DNA of 64,000 bases from Solwaraspora sp. WMMD791 (GCF_029581195.1 NZ_CP120737.1:1116001-1180000), one strand, 5' to 3'; shown: positions 15,961-24,662, numbered from the stretch's first letter. Notes: generated from the letters alone by a model not told the origin. Numbers and translations are program-made.

Positions 15961-16227
15961 CTACTGGCCCTGCACGACCACCTGCCCACACACCGGAAAG
16001 TCGCGGCCGGTCCGCGCCGCCTCGCCGACCCTCGCCCACTGGACCTGGCCGATGCGGACACCACCTGTGGCAGACCCACAGGTGGCCCACCCGCACTGCG
16101 ACACACGTCGCTCGGCCAGCGGACGAAGAAACGAAGCGAACATCAGCCGCTTCCCGTGGTAGGACTCAAAGACGGTACGCGCCAGACCCCCCGTGCTGTC
16201 AACCCGGCCCAGGGCATCGACCACCAC
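15961..16227 (-). CDS. Doubtful 88-codon ORF after the MutL-like gene
   Basis: The reading frame continues, in phase, directly after the TAG stop of the MutL-like gene, beginning with GTG. The product is Cys-containing (SQCGWATCG, DFPVCGQVVV), suggesting a possible small zinc site, but I recognise no family. Third positions are clearly less GC-biased than in neighbouring genes, and a 10-bp perfect hairpin (16061-16085) lies inside it, both arguing for non-coding sequence. A terminator follows at 15841-15868. If it is not real, 15733-16227 contains only hairpins. Confidence 0.2.
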   Translation of the reverse strand: MVVDALGRVDSTGGLARTVFESYHGKRLMFASFLRPLAERRVSQCGWATCGSATGGVRIGQVQWARVGEAARTGRDFPVCGQVVVQGQ

Positions 16228-17643
16228 CTACCGCGTGTCGACCGGCGTGTCCCCACCGACACCCCGCCGACCACCAGACGCAACCCCCGACGCGGCCAGC
16301 ACGTAACGCTCCACCAGACCCGCCGCCGCCTGCGGAAACTCCCCCACCAGCAGACCCGCCGCCGCCAACACGTACGACGCGTCGACCACCGGCACCGCCG
16401 CCCGCGGCACCAACCAGCCACCACCCCGGTCGTCGGCCAGCCGCCGCAACACCCCGACCGCGTCAGCCGCCGACGCGTGCCGCAACACCCCACCCGAACC
16501 CACCAGCCACCGCACCCGCCGCAGATCCCGCCCACCGCCCGGCTCCTGCCCGCCCCCACGCGCGTGCCGACGCACCGCCACCACCGCCGCCAACTCCACC
16601 AGCCGCAGATCCACCGCCCGACCCGCGTCGTCGACCGGCACCAGACCCGGACACGCCACCCGCCGCGCCGCCGCCGCCGTCAACGCCACCGCCTCGGCGT
16701 CACCGACCAGACGCTCCGCCACCGCCGCAGCGACCACCCCCGCCGCACCCACCCGCACCCCCAGGTCGCCCTCCACCGTGCGAGCCTGACCCCACCAGCC
16801 GGCCACCTCCGGCGTGGACACCGGTTCGGCACCCGCCGGCTCACCGTCCGGCGCCACCACCGAATACACGTCCGTCGTCGCCCCGCCCACGTCGACCACC
16901 AGCACATCGGCCCCCACCCGGTCAGCGAGGACCCCCACCCCCGACACCACCGCGTCCGGCGTCGCCGCCCGCACGCTCGACGCGAACCGGCCGTCACGCG
17001 ACAACCCCGAGCCGCCGATCACATGTCGCAGAAAGACCTCCCGCACCGCAGCCCGCGCCGACGCCGGTGCCAACACCCCCAACCGGGGCAGCACGTTGTC
17101 CGCCACCGTCACCGCCAACCCCGCAGCCCGCAACGCGGCGCCCGCCACCGCCCGCCCCTGCACGTTGCCCGCCACCACCACCGGCGTCGACATTCCCGCC
17201 GACGCCAACCTCGCCGCGTTGTGCAGCAGCACCTCCACGTCACCGCCGTCGGTCCCCCCGACCAGCAGCACCACGTCCGGTGCCGCCGCCCGCAGCCGTG
17301 CCACCTCCGGCGCGTCCAACCGGCCCGCCGCCACGTGCACCACCCGCGCCCCCGCCGACAACCCCACCCGGACCCCGGCCCGCGCCGTCACCAACGGCTC
17401 ATACCCCACCACCGCCAGCCGCAGCCCACCACCCGCCGACGAACACACCAGCCACGGCGCACCCCGTACCCCGCCCGGCACCCCCGCCCCCGCCGCCGTC
17501 ACCGCCGCCGCCAGACCCTCCCACACGTCCGAGCCCACCGTCGTCGGATGCGCCGCCGACGCCAGCAGCGCCCCGTCGGCCACATCCACCACCACGACCT
17601 TCGTCACCGTCGACCCGACATCGGCACACACCGCCACGCTCAC
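16228..17643 (-). CDS. MutL/GlmL-like reactivating chaperone of a B12 mutase
   Basis: 471 residues from GTG 17643. It has an actin/Hsp70 (ASKHA) fold with phosphate-1 motif ADVGSTVTKVVVVD at residues 7-20 and phosphate-2 motif VVDVGGATTDVYSV. The family, annotated glutamate mutase L, accompanies B12-dependent aminomutases and is thought to exchange damaged cobalamin using ATP. Here it ends an operon encoding lysine 5,6-aminomutase, so that enzyme is its likely client. The start overlaps the kal stop by 4 bp. It is unrelated to the mismatch-repair protein of the same name. Confidence 0.88.
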   Translation of the reverse strand: MSVAVCADVGSTVTKVVVVDVADGALLASAAHPTTVGSDVWEGLAAAVTAAGAGVPGGVRGAPWLVCSSAGGGLRLAVVGYEPLVTARAGVRVGLSAGARVVHVAAGRLDAPEVARLRAAAPDVVLLVGGTDGGDVEVLLHNAARLASAGMSTPVVVAGNVQGRAVAGAALRAAGLAVTVADNVLPRLGVLAPASARAAVREVFLRHVIGGSGLSRDGRFASSVRAATPDAVVSGVGVLADRVGADVLVVDVGGATTDVYSVVAPDGEPAGAEPVSTPEVAGWWGQARTVEGDLGVRVGAAGVVAAAVAERLVGDAEAVALTAAAARRVACPGLVPVDDAGRAVDLRLVELAAVVAVRRHARGGGQEPGGGRDLRRVRWLVGSGGVLRHASAADAVGVLRRLADDRGGGWLVPRAAVPVVDASYVLAAAGLLVGEFPQAAAGLVERYVLAASGVASGGRRGVGGDTPVDTR

Positions 17644-18038
17644 TCGGCACCACCCGCCGCCGGCACCACCACCGTCCCCGTCGCCGTCACCGCCACCAAC
17701 GGCGGCACCACCACCCGCGCCGCCGACACCGACAGTTCCGGCCGCCCCCGACACACCACCGCGCACTCGAACCGCACCGACCGGCTGCGCACCCCCACCC
17801 GTACCACCGTCCCGGTCGCCTCCACCACGTCCCCGGCCCGCACCGGAGCCACGAACCGCACCTCGTCGTAGCCCGCGAACAACCCTTCGTCGCCGTCACC
17901 CCGGATACACAACTCCGTCGCCACGTCACCGAACAGACCCAGCACGTACGCGCCGTCGACCAGACCACCCGCGTAGTGCGCGTGCCCGTACGGCACGTAC
18001 CGCCGATGCGTCACCGACAACCCGACCACCGCGCTCAC
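17640..18038 (-). CDS. kal: 3-aminobutyryl-CoA ammonia-lyase
   Basis: 132 residues, hot-dog fold size. It eliminates ammonia from L-3-aminobutyryl-CoA to give crotonyl-CoA, the last specific step of lysine fermentation. The family-like segments are YVPYGHAHYAGGLVDGAYVLGLFGDVATEL and the substrate-tunnel strand DEGLFAGYDEVRFVAPVRAGD, cut here to show the start region only: YVPYGHAHYAGG near residue 14. Assignment to Kal rather than a generic thioesterase-fold protein rests strongly on its place directly after kamDE. It overlaps kamE and the MutL-like gene by 4 bp each. Confidence 0.85.
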   Translation of the reverse strand: MSAVVGLSVTHRRYVPYGHAHYAGGLVDGAYVLGLFGDVATELCIRGDGDEGLFAGYDEVRFVAPVRAGDVVEATGTVVRVGVRSRSVRFECAVVCRGRPELSVSAARVVVPPLVAVTATGTVVVPAAGGAE

Positions 18039-18781
18039 GCCGCCACCCGGGCCCGGGCCACCACCGCGTGCACCAGGTAACTCGCCACCTCACGCGGTGT
18101 CGCACCCCGACCGAAGATCCGGTCCACCCCCAACTCGCGCGCCATCAACTCGTCGAACCGGGGACCACCGACCACCAGCAACGGCCGCCGCGCCGCCGGC
18201 ACCGCCTCCCGCACCGCCGCCGACAGCTCCCGCACATTGTGCAAATGCGCATCACGTTGTGTCACCACCTGGGAGACCAGGATCGCGTCCGCGTCCACCC
18301 GCACCGCCTCCTCCACCAGCTCCGCCACCGGCACCTGCGCCCCCATGTTGACCACCGCGAACTCCCGGTAGTACTCCAAACCCTTCTCCCCTGCGATTCC
18401 CTTGACGTTGAGAATCGCGTCGATGCCGACCGTGTGCGCGTCCGTACCGATACACGCCCCCACCACCGACAACCGGCGCCCCAGCCCGGCCCGCACCGCC
18501 GCATTGACCTCCTTGGCCGCCAACAACGGAAAGTCCCGCTCCACCACCCGCACCGCCGACAGATCCACCAGATGACGCACCCGCCCGTACACCACGAAGA
18601 ACGTGAAACCCTCCCCGACCGGCGCAGCGTGCACCACCATCACCGCCTCGAGCCCCATCTTCTGCGCCAACTGCGCCGCCGCGCCCTCCGCCCGCTTACC
18701 CGCCGGCACCGGCAACGTGAACGACACCTGCACCATCCCGTCACCGGTCGTGTCCCCGTACGGACGCACCACCTCAGCCAC
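18035..18781 (-). CDS. kamE: Lysine 5,6-aminomutase beta subunit
   Basis: 248 residues from GTG 18781, with nearby upstream GTG codons also possible. It carries adenosylcobalamin and PLP for moving the terminal amino group of lysine or beta-lysine. The B12-binding motif DAHTVG (114-119) supplies the cobalt-ligating His116. Lys127 in NVKG is 11 residues further on, matching the His133/Lys144 spacing of the characterised clostridial enzyme, where the Lys binds PLP. The Rossmann-like SVVGACIGTD and VVGGPRFDELM elements complete the domain. It partners with KamD, encoded 4 bp upstream. Confidence 0.94.
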   Translation of the reverse strand: MAEVVRPYGDTTGDGMVQVSFTLPVPAGKRAEGAAAQLAQKMGLEAVMVVHAAPVGEGFTFFVVYGRVRHLVDLSAVRVVERDFPLLAAKEVNAAVRAGLGRRLSVVGACIGTDAHTVGIDAILNVKGIAGEKGLEYYREFAVVNMGAQVPVAELVEEAVRVDADAILVSQVVTQRDAHLHNVRELSAAVREAVPAARRPLLVVGGPRFDELMARELGVDRIFGRGATPREVASYLVHAVVARARVAA

Positions 18782-20366
18782 CGTCACCACCACCCACCGG
18801 CTCCGCCAACAACTCCGACACCGGATTGACGTACCCGTCGGCCTGCGCCACGACCCCGTCACGGCCCTTACCGCCGTCCACCGGCCGACGCATCACACCG
18901 AACGTTCCGTCGGCGATCGCCGACAACAACGACCCGTCGACGATCCGCTCCAACAACTCCACCGCCTCGCCCAGCACCTGCCCGGCCCGCCGTTGAATGA
19001 ACCCACCCGGCGCCGGAACGAAATCCTCCGCCAGACCCCCGGCCGCACCCAGCACGTACCGCACGTTCTGCAACGCGATGTCCCGGTCACTGAGCCACGG
19101 CGTCGCCACCGCCTCCGTCATCATGCCGACCAGCAGAATCCCCTGCCCCGTCAACACCCCCGCCAAATTGAAGAACCCGTTCAGCAGATTCCCCCGGAAC
19201 ACGTCACCGGTCATGTGCCGAGTCGGCGGCATCCACTTCAACGGCGCCTCCGGAAACAACTCCCGCGCCAACAACGCATGCGCCAGCTCCAACCGGAACG
19301 ACTCCGGCACCGACGGATCGATCTCGAACGCGTGCCCCAGCCCCAACTGCCAGTCCGCCAGCCCCGCCTCCCGGGCGAAGAACTCGTTCAGCAGCTGCGA
19401 CACCGTCACCGTGTGCGCCGCCTCCACCGCGTCCGCCGTCGTCAGATAATTGTCCTCACCAGTGTTGATGATGATGCCCGCCCGCGCGTGCACCTGCCGA
19501 GAAAACCGCTGATCGACGAACGTCCGCACCGGATTGATGTCCCGGAACAAAATCCCGTACATCGAATCGTTCAACATCATGTCCAGCCGTTCCAGACCAG
19601 CCAACGCCGCCATCTCCGGCATACACAGACCCGACGCGTAATTCGTCAACCGCACATATCGACCCACCTCGGCTGACACCTCGTCCAACGCCGCCCGCAT
19701 CAACCGGAAGTTCTCCTGCGTCGCGTACGTCCCCGCGAACCCCTCCCGCGTCGCCCCCTCCGGCACGTAGTCCAACAACGACTGCCCCGTCGAGCGGATC
19801 ACCGCGATCACATCCGCACCGGCCCGTGCCGCCGCCTGCGCCTGCGGCACATCCTCATGGATGTCCCCCGTCGCCACGATCAGATACACCCACGGCCGCC
19901 GCGGCGGATCACCCCACCGCGCCACCAGCCGCTCCCGCTCCCGCCGCGCCCTGTCCACCCGCCCCACCCCGACCGCCGCCGCCGCCCGCGCCCACCGCCG
20001 CGCCGCCTGCGCCGCCGCACCCACCGGCACCTCGAACCGCACCCCACCCGACGCCGCCTCCTGCGCCAACCGGGTCAACGCCGCCCCGTCCACCCGTGAC
20101 GCCCCACCCCGCAGCACCGCGTCACACACCGGCACCGCCACCCCCAACCCCAACCCCACCTGATCCGCCACCGCGTCCACCAAGCGGTTCACCCACGGAA
20201 TCCCCTCCGCGTCCGCCCCGGCCACCCCCATCAACCGCAGCACCGCCCGCTCCACCGACACCGTCGTACGGCTACGGGCCAACTCCACCACCGGCGCACC
20301 CGCCCGCGCCGCCAGCTCCCGCGCCCGCGCCACCACCACCGGGTCCAGGCCCAACACCCCGCTCAC
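18774..20366 (-). CDS. kamD: Lysine 5,6-aminomutase alpha subunit
   Basis: 530 residues, normal for the large TIM-barrel subunit. With KamE it converts beta-lysine (or D-lysine) to the diaminohexanoate. The conserved core includes ATGDIHEDVPQAQAAA, IRSTGQSLLDYVP, ATQENFRLMRAAL, LTNYASGLCMPEMA, INTGEDNYLTTADAVEAAH and PPTRHMTGDVFRG. GTG 20366 overlaps the stop of the upstream amidohydrolase by 4 bp, so translation is coupled through the operon. Third positions are almost all G/C, like neighbours, so recent transfer is not obvious. Confidence 0.95.
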   Translation of the reverse strand: MSGVLGLDPVVVARARELAARAGAPVVELARSRTTVSVERAVLRLMGVAGADAEGIPWVNRLVDAVADQVGLGLGVAVPVCDAVLRGGASRVDGAALTRLAQEAASGGVRFEVPVGAAAQAARRWARAAAAVGVGRVDRARRERERLVARWGDPPRRPWVYLIVATGDIHEDVPQAQAAARAGADVIAVIRSTGQSLLDYVPEGATREGFAGTYATQENFRLMRAALDEVSAEVGRYVRLTNYASGLCMPEMAALAGLERLDMMLNDSMYGILFRDINPVRTFVDQRFSRQVHARAGIIINTGEDNYLTTADAVEAAHTVTVSQLLNEFFAREAGLADWQLGLGHAFEIDPSVPESFRLELAHALLARELFPEAPLKWMPPTRHMTGDVFRGNLLNGFFNLAGVLTGQGILLVGMMTEAVATPWLSDRDIALQNVRYVLGAAGGLAEDFVPAPGGFIQRRAGQVLGEAVELLERIVDGSLLSAIADGTFGVMRRPVDGGKGRDGVVAQADGYVNPVSELLAEPVGGGDGG

Positions 20367-22006
20367 CCCGCACCCACCGCGACCTGCCCCGCCGCCACGA
20401 AGATCTCCCGCCCCCGCGACACCGTCCGCAGACACCGCGGCAACGGCGTCGGATCCGCCGGACCCCACACCGCCGGATCATCCGCCAACACCACCGGCAA
20501 TCCCTGTGGCGACACCCCCGCCGGAGCCGACCACACCGCGAACGTCGCCGCCGCACCCAACGCCAACACCCCCTCCCGGGACGCGTCCACCACCCCCGGC
20601 GGCAACGCCCGCCACCCGCCCCGGGTATGCGCCGCGAACGCCGACCGCACCGCCAACCGCGACGCCGGATTGAAATGCGCCGCCGCCGCCCGCACCGCAC
20701 CCCACGGATCCAGCGGCGTCACCGGCGAATCCGACCCGAACGCCAACGGCACCCCCACCCCGTGCAGCACCGCGAACGGATTCGACGCCAACGCCCGCTC
20801 CGCACCCAACCGGGCCGCGTACATCTGACTGTCACCACCCCACAACCGATCGAACGCCGGCTGCACGCTCGCCACCACCCCGAACTCCACGAACGCCGCC
20901 ACCACCCGCCGATCCAGCAGCTCCACATGCTCCACCCGGTGCCGACCCGCCCGCAGCCGATCCACCCCGACCTGACGCGCCGCCGCCGCGAATCCGTCCG
21001 CCACCGCCGACAACGCCGCGTCACCGATCGCGTGGAACCCGCCCTGCACTCCCCACCGGACACACTCCACCAGATGCGCCGCCACCTGATCCGCGGTCAG
21101 AAAACACCGACCACAGCCATCCCGGTCGACGTACGGCCGCGACACGTACGCCGTACCCGAACCGAACGCGCCATCAACGAACAGATCACCCCCGGCACCC
21201 ACCGCACCCAGCTCCCGCGCCCGCTGCAGCCCCATCAACTCGCCCCAGTAGCCGTACACCTCCGGCAGCCCGTCCCCCGACATCGCCAACACACCGGCGA
21301 AATCCGCCTCCGACGAGATGACCGGACCACCGCACTCGTGCACCGCCGCGATCCCCGCCCGCGCCGCCGACTCCAACGCCGCCCGCTGCGCGCCCGCCCG
21401 CTGCACCGCACCCAACGCACCGAACGCCGCCGCCCGCACCGCATGATGCGCATCCGCCCGCACCCAACCCGGCACCCCGCCAACCGCCGGCACGTCCGCC
21501 TCGGTCGTCGGCGCCGACGGCACCGCCGCCAGCAGCGCCTGCGACACCAACGCCGAATGCATCGACGCCTGCGACAGGTACACCCGACGGCCGCCGGCCG
21601 CCCTCGACAACTGCCCCGCGTCCGGCGGCACGGCCCGCCCCCACGTCGACTCGTCCCAGCCGTGCCCCAGCACCACCGCGTCACCCGGCAGCCCCGCCGC
21701 GAACCCCGCCACCCGGTCCAGCAGCTCCTGCGGCGACCGCACCGCCGACAGATCCAGCCCGGACGACACCAGACCGGTGTCCGTCGCGTGCACGTGGGCA
21801 TCCACGAACGCCGGCGTCACCACCGCCCGGTCCAGGTCCACCACCACGTCGGCCCGGGGCGCGTCCGCGTCCACCCCCAACCAGGCGATCCGGCCGTCGC
21901 GCACCAGCAACGCCGTCGCCCCCGGCTGCGCCGGACAGTACAACCGGCCACCCCGGTACAGCACCGCCGGCAGATCGGCACCGGACACCATCGCAGGATT
22001 CGTCAT
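20363..22006 (-). CDS. Metal-dependent amidohydrolase (YtcJ-like) in the lysine operon
   Basis: 547 residues. It is an amidohydrolase-superfamily enzyme of the YtcJ/formamidase-like group. FVDAHVHATD supplies the HxH metal ligands, FHAIGDAAL and RHRVEHVELLD hold the later His ligands, and AFGSDSPVTPLDPW holds the catalytic Asp. Such enzymes hydrolyse amide or lactam C-N bonds. It is locked between kdd and kamD (5-bp gap, 4-bp overlap), yet no step in the known lysine pathway needs it. Possible roles are opening a lactam formed from a diamino or keto-amino intermediate, or deacylating a lysine derivative; both are inferences. Confidence 0.85.
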   Translation of the reverse strand: MTNPAMVSGADLPAVLYRGGRLYCPAQPGATALLVRDGRIAWLGVDADAPRADVVVDLDRAVVTPAFVDAHVHATDTGLVSSGLDLSAVRSPQELLDRVAGFAAGLPGDAVVLGHGWDESTWGRAVPPDAGQLSRAAGGRRVYLSQASMHSALVSQALLAAVPSAPTTEADVPAVGGVPGWVRADAHHAVRAAAFGALGAVQRAGAQRAALESAARAGIAAVHECGGPVISSEADFAGVLAMSGDGLPEVYGYWGELMGLQRARELGAVGAGGDLFVDGAFGSGTAYVSRPYVDRDGCGRCFLTADQVAAHLVECVRWGVQGGFHAIGDAALSAVADGFAAAARQVGVDRLRAGRHRVEHVELLDRRVVAAFVEFGVVASVQPAFDRLWGGDSQMYAARLGAERALASNPFAVLHGVGVPLAFGSDSPVTPLDPWGAVRAAAAHFNPASRLAVRSAFAAHTRGGWRALPPGVVDASREGVLALGAAATFAVWSAPAGVSPQGLPVVLADDPAVWGPADPTPLPRCLRTVSRGREIFVAAGQVAVGAG

Positions 22007-22011
22007 GGCGA

Positions 22012-23061
22012 TCAGTCTGCCGTCAGCCGGGCCTCGAACAACGCCCGAACCCCCGGCTCGGCACGCAGCAGCCCCACCGCGAACTCCGCATGACCCGGCA
22101 CGAACCCGTTGCCGACCAGCATCGTCACATCCGCCGCCAGCCCCTCGGCGCCCAACGCCGCCGCCGCGAAGCTCGTCGCCATCGAGAAGAACACCACCGT
22201 TCCACCATCCGCGGTCGACAACACCGCCCCGTGCTCACAGCCGGGCACGTCGACACAGACCACCGTCACATCGGCCCCGCCACCCAGGACCTCGCGCACG
22301 GCGGCCGACACCGCCACCGGATCCCGCGCGTCCGCCACCACCACCGCCGACGCCAGACCAGTCGCCGCCAACCGGTCATGCTCCGCCCGGGTCGGCACCA
22401 CCCCGACCGTACGGGCGGCTCCCGCCCGCCGCGCCGCCGCCACCGCGAGACAGCCACTCTTGCCCGCCGCGCCCAGTACCGCGACCGACAACCCCGCACG
22501 CGGATCCGCCGGCACCTGCCGGCGCACCACCCGGTCGGTCAACGCCGGCGCGCCGCACACGTCGAACACCGCCAGCGCCAGCCGGTCCGGCAGATCAGCC
22601 GGCAGCGGTGCCACCACGGTACGGCCGAACAGGATCGCGTGCCCCGTACACGGCACCTGCTCGCCGGTACCGTCCCAACCCGCCAGCCCGTCGGTGACCA
22701 CCAACGGCGTCAACGTCAACGAGACCAGGCTGGCCACCCGCTGCCCCACCCGCACACCGGCGGTCGACCGGGAACCGACGGCGTCGACGGTGCCGATCAG
22801 CATCCCACCGGAGCCGGTCACCGGGTTGTGCATCTTCCCCCGCCGCGCAATGATCCCCGCGACCTCGGCTCGCACCGCCGCACCGTCACCGCCGTGCGCC
22901 TCGCGCAGCTGGCGGAAGCTGGCCGCGTCGAGGTTGAGCCGCTCCACCCGGATCCGGATCTCGTCGTCGGCGATCCGGGGGTCGGTGTCCAACCGCCAGG
23001 CCGCCTGCGGCAATGCCCCGACCGGCTCGCGCACCCGATGCAGACCGACCGGCGACAGCAC
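22012..23061 (-). CDS. kdd: L-erythro-3,5-diaminohexanoate dehydrogenase
   Basis: 349 residues from GTG 23061, directly after AAGGAGGG; the longer open frame upstream lacks such a site and crosses the divergent promoter. Kdd oxidatively deaminates 3,5-diaminohexanoate to 3-keto-5-aminohexanoate with NAD(P)+. The protein has an alcohol-dehydrogenase-like layout: an N-terminal GroES-like part (GSGGMLIGTVDAVG) and a Rossmann part SVAVLGAAGKSGCLAVAAAR, with LGAEGLAADVTMLVGNG near the C-terminus. First gene of the minus-strand operon. Confidence 0.88.
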   Translation of the reverse strand: MLSPVGLHRVREPVGALPQAAWRLDTDPRIADDEIRIRVERLNLDAASFRQLREAHGGDGAAVRAEVAGIIARRGKMHNPVTGSGGMLIGTVDAVGSRSTAGVRVGQRVASLVSLTLTPLVVTDGLAGWDGTGEQVPCTGHAILFGRTVVAPLPADLPDRLALAVFDVCGAPALTDRVVRRQVPADPRAGLSVAVLGAAGKSGCLAVAAARRAGAARTVGVVPTRAEHDRLAATGLASAVVVADARDPVAVSAAVREVLGGGADVTVVCVDVPGCEHGAVLSTADGGTVVFFSMATSFAAAALGAEGLAADVTMLVGNGFVPGHAEFAVGLLRAEPGVRALFEARLTAD

Positions 23062-23113
23062 CGCACCCTCCTTCGCAGCAAACCCGCCTGCAGTCAAGAA
23101 CCTCAACCTGGGC

Positions 23114-23143
23114 CTGACAAGACGGGAAGTCTTCCGGCAGAAT
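23114..23143 (+). promoter_or_regulatory. Candidate kamA promoter
   Basis: CTGACA (23114-23119) and CAGAAT (23138-23143) are separated by 18 bp, giving a leader of about 50 nt before ATG 23200. The 138-bp intergenic region must also hold the divergent kdd promoter. Confidence 0.45.
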
Positions 23144-23199
23144 AGTGGGACAGCGAAAAGATATCCAGATGCCCTCGAGGTCGGCCCGCAGGAGCACAC

Positions 23200-24591
23200 A
23201 TGCCGCAACCCATCTCGGCCACGACCACCTCGGCCACCTCGGCCACCCCGCACCAGCCGTACGCCTACCGCCGACGCCCCCTCGTCGAACCCGACTGGAC
23301 CCGGCTGCCCGGATGGCGACACGTCACGACCGACGAATGGCACTCCGCCCAGTGGCAGCGGGCCCACTGCGTCAAGACCGCCGCCCAGCTACGCGCCGTC
23401 CTCGGCGACCTGGCCGACGACAGCTTCTACGCCGATCTCGCCGCCGACCAGACCGGCAACGCCACGATGTCGATGCTCATCACCCCACAAATGATCAACA
23501 CGATGGTGCCCGACCGCGCCCCCGACACCGACTCGCTGCGCGCCGACCCCGTCCGCCGCTACATGCTCCCGCTGGCCAGCGACCGCCGCACCGACTGGCC
23601 GTCCCACCCGTACGCCAGCCGCGACTCGCTGCACGAACACGACATGTGGGTCGCCGAAGGCCTCACCCACCGCTATCCCACCAAGGTCCTCGCCGAACTC
23701 CTCGCCACCTGCCCGCAGTACTGCGGGCACTGCACCCGGATGGACCTCGTCGGCAACTCCACCCCCACCGTCGACAAACTCCGCCTCACCCTGCGACCCG
23801 CCGCCCGGTACGAGGCCCAGCTCGACTACCTGCGTACCCACCCGCAGGTGCGCGACGTCGTCGTGTCCGGTGGCGACGTGGCGAACCTGCCCTGGCGACA
23901 CCTGGAGAGCTACCTGCAGGGCCTGCTCGAGATCGACACCGTCCGCGACATCCGGCTGGCCACCAAGGCGCTGATGGGACTACCACAGCACTGGCTGCAG
24001 CCCGACGTCGTGGCCGGCCTGGAACGGATCGCCCGGACCGCGGCCAGCCGCAGCGTCAACCTGGCCATCCACACCCACGTCAACCACGCCCAGTCGCTCA
24101 CTCCGCTGGTCGCCCGCGCCGCGCAGACCGCACTCGACGTGGGCATCCGCGACGTCCGCAACCAGGGTGTGCTGATGCGCGGCGTCAACGCCGACCCCGA
24201 CGCCCTGCTCGACCTCTGCTTCGCGCTGCAGGGCGAAGCAGGCATCCTGCCCTACTACTTCTACCTGTGTGACATGATCCCCAACGCCGAACACTGGCGG
24301 GTCCCGGTCGCCGTCGCCCAGCAACTGCAGCACGACATCATGGGCTACCTGCCCGGCTACGCCACCCCGCGGATCGTCTGCGACGTCCCCCTCGTCGGCA
24401 AACGGTGGGTGCACATGCCCACCGAGTACGACCGGGAACACGGCATCTCCTACTGGACGAAGAACTACCGCACGTCGCTCGACGGCGACACCGACGACGC
24501 CCTGGACCGCCGCTACCCGTACTACGACCCGATCGACACGCTGTCAGAGTCCGGGCAGCGATGGTGGCGTCGGCACCGGCTCCCGGCCTGA
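23200..24591 (+). CDS. kamA: Lysine 2,3-aminomutase family radical SAM enzyme
   Basis: 463 residues, preceded by AGGAG. The [4Fe-4S]/SAM motif is Cys171, Cys175 and Cys178 in CPQYCGHC. Asp358 in YLCDMIPN and Asp395 in RIVCD match the two aspartates that hold the lysine side chain in the clostridial enzyme. The PLP lysine is probably Lys401 in PLVGKRW, but the usual glycine-rich PGGGGK is absent and the Lys is one residue closer to Asp395. It should convert L-lysine to beta-lysine, feeding KamDE encoded divergently. A hairpin follows. Confidence 0.9.
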   Translation: MPQPISATTTSATSATPHQPYAYRRRPLVEPDWTRLPGWRHVTTDEWHSAQWQRAHCVKTAAQLRAVLGDLADDSFYADLAADQTGNATMSMLITPQMINTMVPDRAPDTDSLRADPVRRYMLPLASDRRTDWPSHPYASRDSLHEHDMWVAEGLTHRYPTKVLAELLATCPQYCGHCTRMDLVGNSTPTVDKLRLTLRPAARYEAQLDYLRTHPQVRDVVVSGGDVANLPWRHLESYLQGLLEIDTVRDIRLATKALMGLPQHWLQPDVVAGLERIARTAASRSVNLAIHTHVNHAQSLTPLVARAAQTALDVGIRDVRNQGVLMRGVNADPDALLDLCFALQGEAGILPYYFYLCDMIPNAEHWRVPVAVAQQLQHDIMGYLPGYATPRIVCDVPLVGKRWVHMPTEYDREHGISYWTKNYRTSLDGDTDDALDRRYPYYDPIDTLSESGQRWWRRHRLPA

Positions 24592-24618
24592 GACCGCGAG
24601 AAACCCGAAGGACCAGAC

Positions 24619-24662
24619 CAGATTGGCCGGGCGGCCCCGAAAGGGGCCGCCCGGCCAATCTG
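24619..24662. terminator. 20-bp perfect hairpin with GAAA loop after kamA
   Basis: Arms 24619-24638 and 24643-24662 with a GAAA tetraloop, placed between the convergent kamA and CsbD-like genes. Confidence 0.88.

Noticed and set aside
16061-16085. 10-bp perfect hairpin as the terminator of the lysine operon
   Set aside because: Plausible, but it lies inside the doubtful 88-codon ORF and a stronger hairpin follows at 15841-15868, so I did not list it as a separate terminator.
16228-17643. DNA mismatch-repair MutL
   Set aside because: The ASKHA motifs and the B12-mutase context show it is the glutamate-mutase-L type reactivase, not the GHKL mismatch-repair protein.
15888-18080. A 730-codon Pro-rich open frame on the + strand
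   Set aside because: Extremely Pro/Arg/His-rich translation arising from the third-position bias of the MutL-like and kal genes on the other strand.
19826-22093. A 755-codon + strand open frame opposite the amidohydrolase
   Set aside because: Same cause: a low-complexity product with no recognisable motif, antisense to a well-conserved enzyme.
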